DNA of 5,130 bases, taken from an uncultured Ruminococcus sp. Its GTDB lineage: Bacteria; Bacillota; Clostridia; Oscillospirales; Acutalibacteraceae. The notes beneath the pieces were generated by a model. The model did not search any database. It was given only the letters and a program-made list of their open reading frames with translations, and was not told the DNA's origin. Location: positions 1-5,130 of the forward strand of contig CAMGGF010000113.1 of NCBI GenBank assembly GCA_946055445.1. Reading direction: 5' to 3'. Numbering within the stretch: the stretch's first letter is position 1; each line of letters opens with the position of its first letter. The position numbers were made by a program, and so were the translations under genes. Shown piece after piece: positions 5,040-5,130 of this stretch.

Positions 5040-5130
5040 TTCGCCGCCTGCCCTTTTACAAGTTGATAGGTTTTCAAAATCCCGACCTGTGTTTTGCTGT
5101 CGCGGATTTCATTGCGCATCACCATTTGAA
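5036..5130 (-). CDS. C-terminal end of an unrecognised gene (partial)
   Basis: On the minus strand the frame whose first full codon is at 5128 stays open from the window edge to a TGA at 5038-5036 that overlaps the maf start codon (ATGA). The 30 visible residues read QMVMRNEIRDSKTQ, then VGILKTYQLVKGQAAK. This is basic and helix-prone, but I do not recognise the family. The four-base overlap is typical of a coupled operon partner, so the gene most likely continues beyond the window. Two ATG codons fall near the edge (5125 and 5119), but a free-standing 26 to 28-residue gene is less likely. Confidence 0.6.
   Translation of the reverse strand, partial: QMVMRNEIRDSKTQVGILKTYQLVKGQAAK

Noticed and set aside
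1..5130. Mobile element, CRISPR array, tRNA, phage or defence genes
   Set aside because: No transposase, spaced direct repeats, tRNA cloverleaf or known defence domains were seen; the region is densely packed with housekeeping genes of uniform composition.

Overview
The window looks like chromosomal core DNA from a low-to-mid GC Gram-positive bacterium, most likely an anaerobic gut-type member of the Bacillota (class Clostridia, perhaps Oscillospirales). This rests on the protein types (WalJ/YycJ-like hydrolase next to RlmH, a Clostridia-style patatin, a Maf protein, a YmfI/FabG-like reductase), the strong Shine-Dalgarno sites, the tightly coupled genes and the roughly 50% GC. The taxonomic call is inference. 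I see no mobile element, CRISPR array, tRNA or rRNA.

Left part, plus strand: the window opens in the last 71 codons of a carbamoyl-phosphate synthase large chain (carB), followed by an inverted repeat and a rho-independent terminator. A 267-base gap (219-485) holds that terminator, a short stretch that reads like protein on the minus strand but has no convincing start, and a weak promoter for the next gene. That gene (486-1229) is a complete short-chain dehydrogenase with an intact catalytic tetrad. Its sequence style points to the EF-P 5-aminopentanone reductase (YmfI) branch rather than fatty-acid FabG.

Middle: 1230-1396 is the meeting point of two converging transcription units. It contains a 16-base perfect palindrome, a 10-bp hairpin and a strong 12-bp terminator that has a T-run on both sides and so probably serves both strands.

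Right part, minus strand, read from right to left: the end of an unrecognised gene, then maf, a patatin-like phospholipase, a glycerophosphodiester phosphodiesterase, a WalJ/YycJ-like metallo-hydrolase and rlmH. Junctions are very tight (4-base overlap, 2-base gap, 84-base gap with an internal promoter, 21-base gap, 4-base overlap), so this is one operon or two nested ones. Maf (nucleotide pool and septum control), WalJ and RlmH (23S rRNA methylation) are housekeeping genes. The patatin and GDPD proteins could act one after the other in breaking down glycerophospholipids.

I did not find a clearly new biological system. The points most worth checking are the two similar TGTG/CACA inverted repeats placed just after the two plus-strand stop codons, the protein-like stretch in the carB-fabG gap, the identity of the reductase, and the patatin-GDPD pairing.
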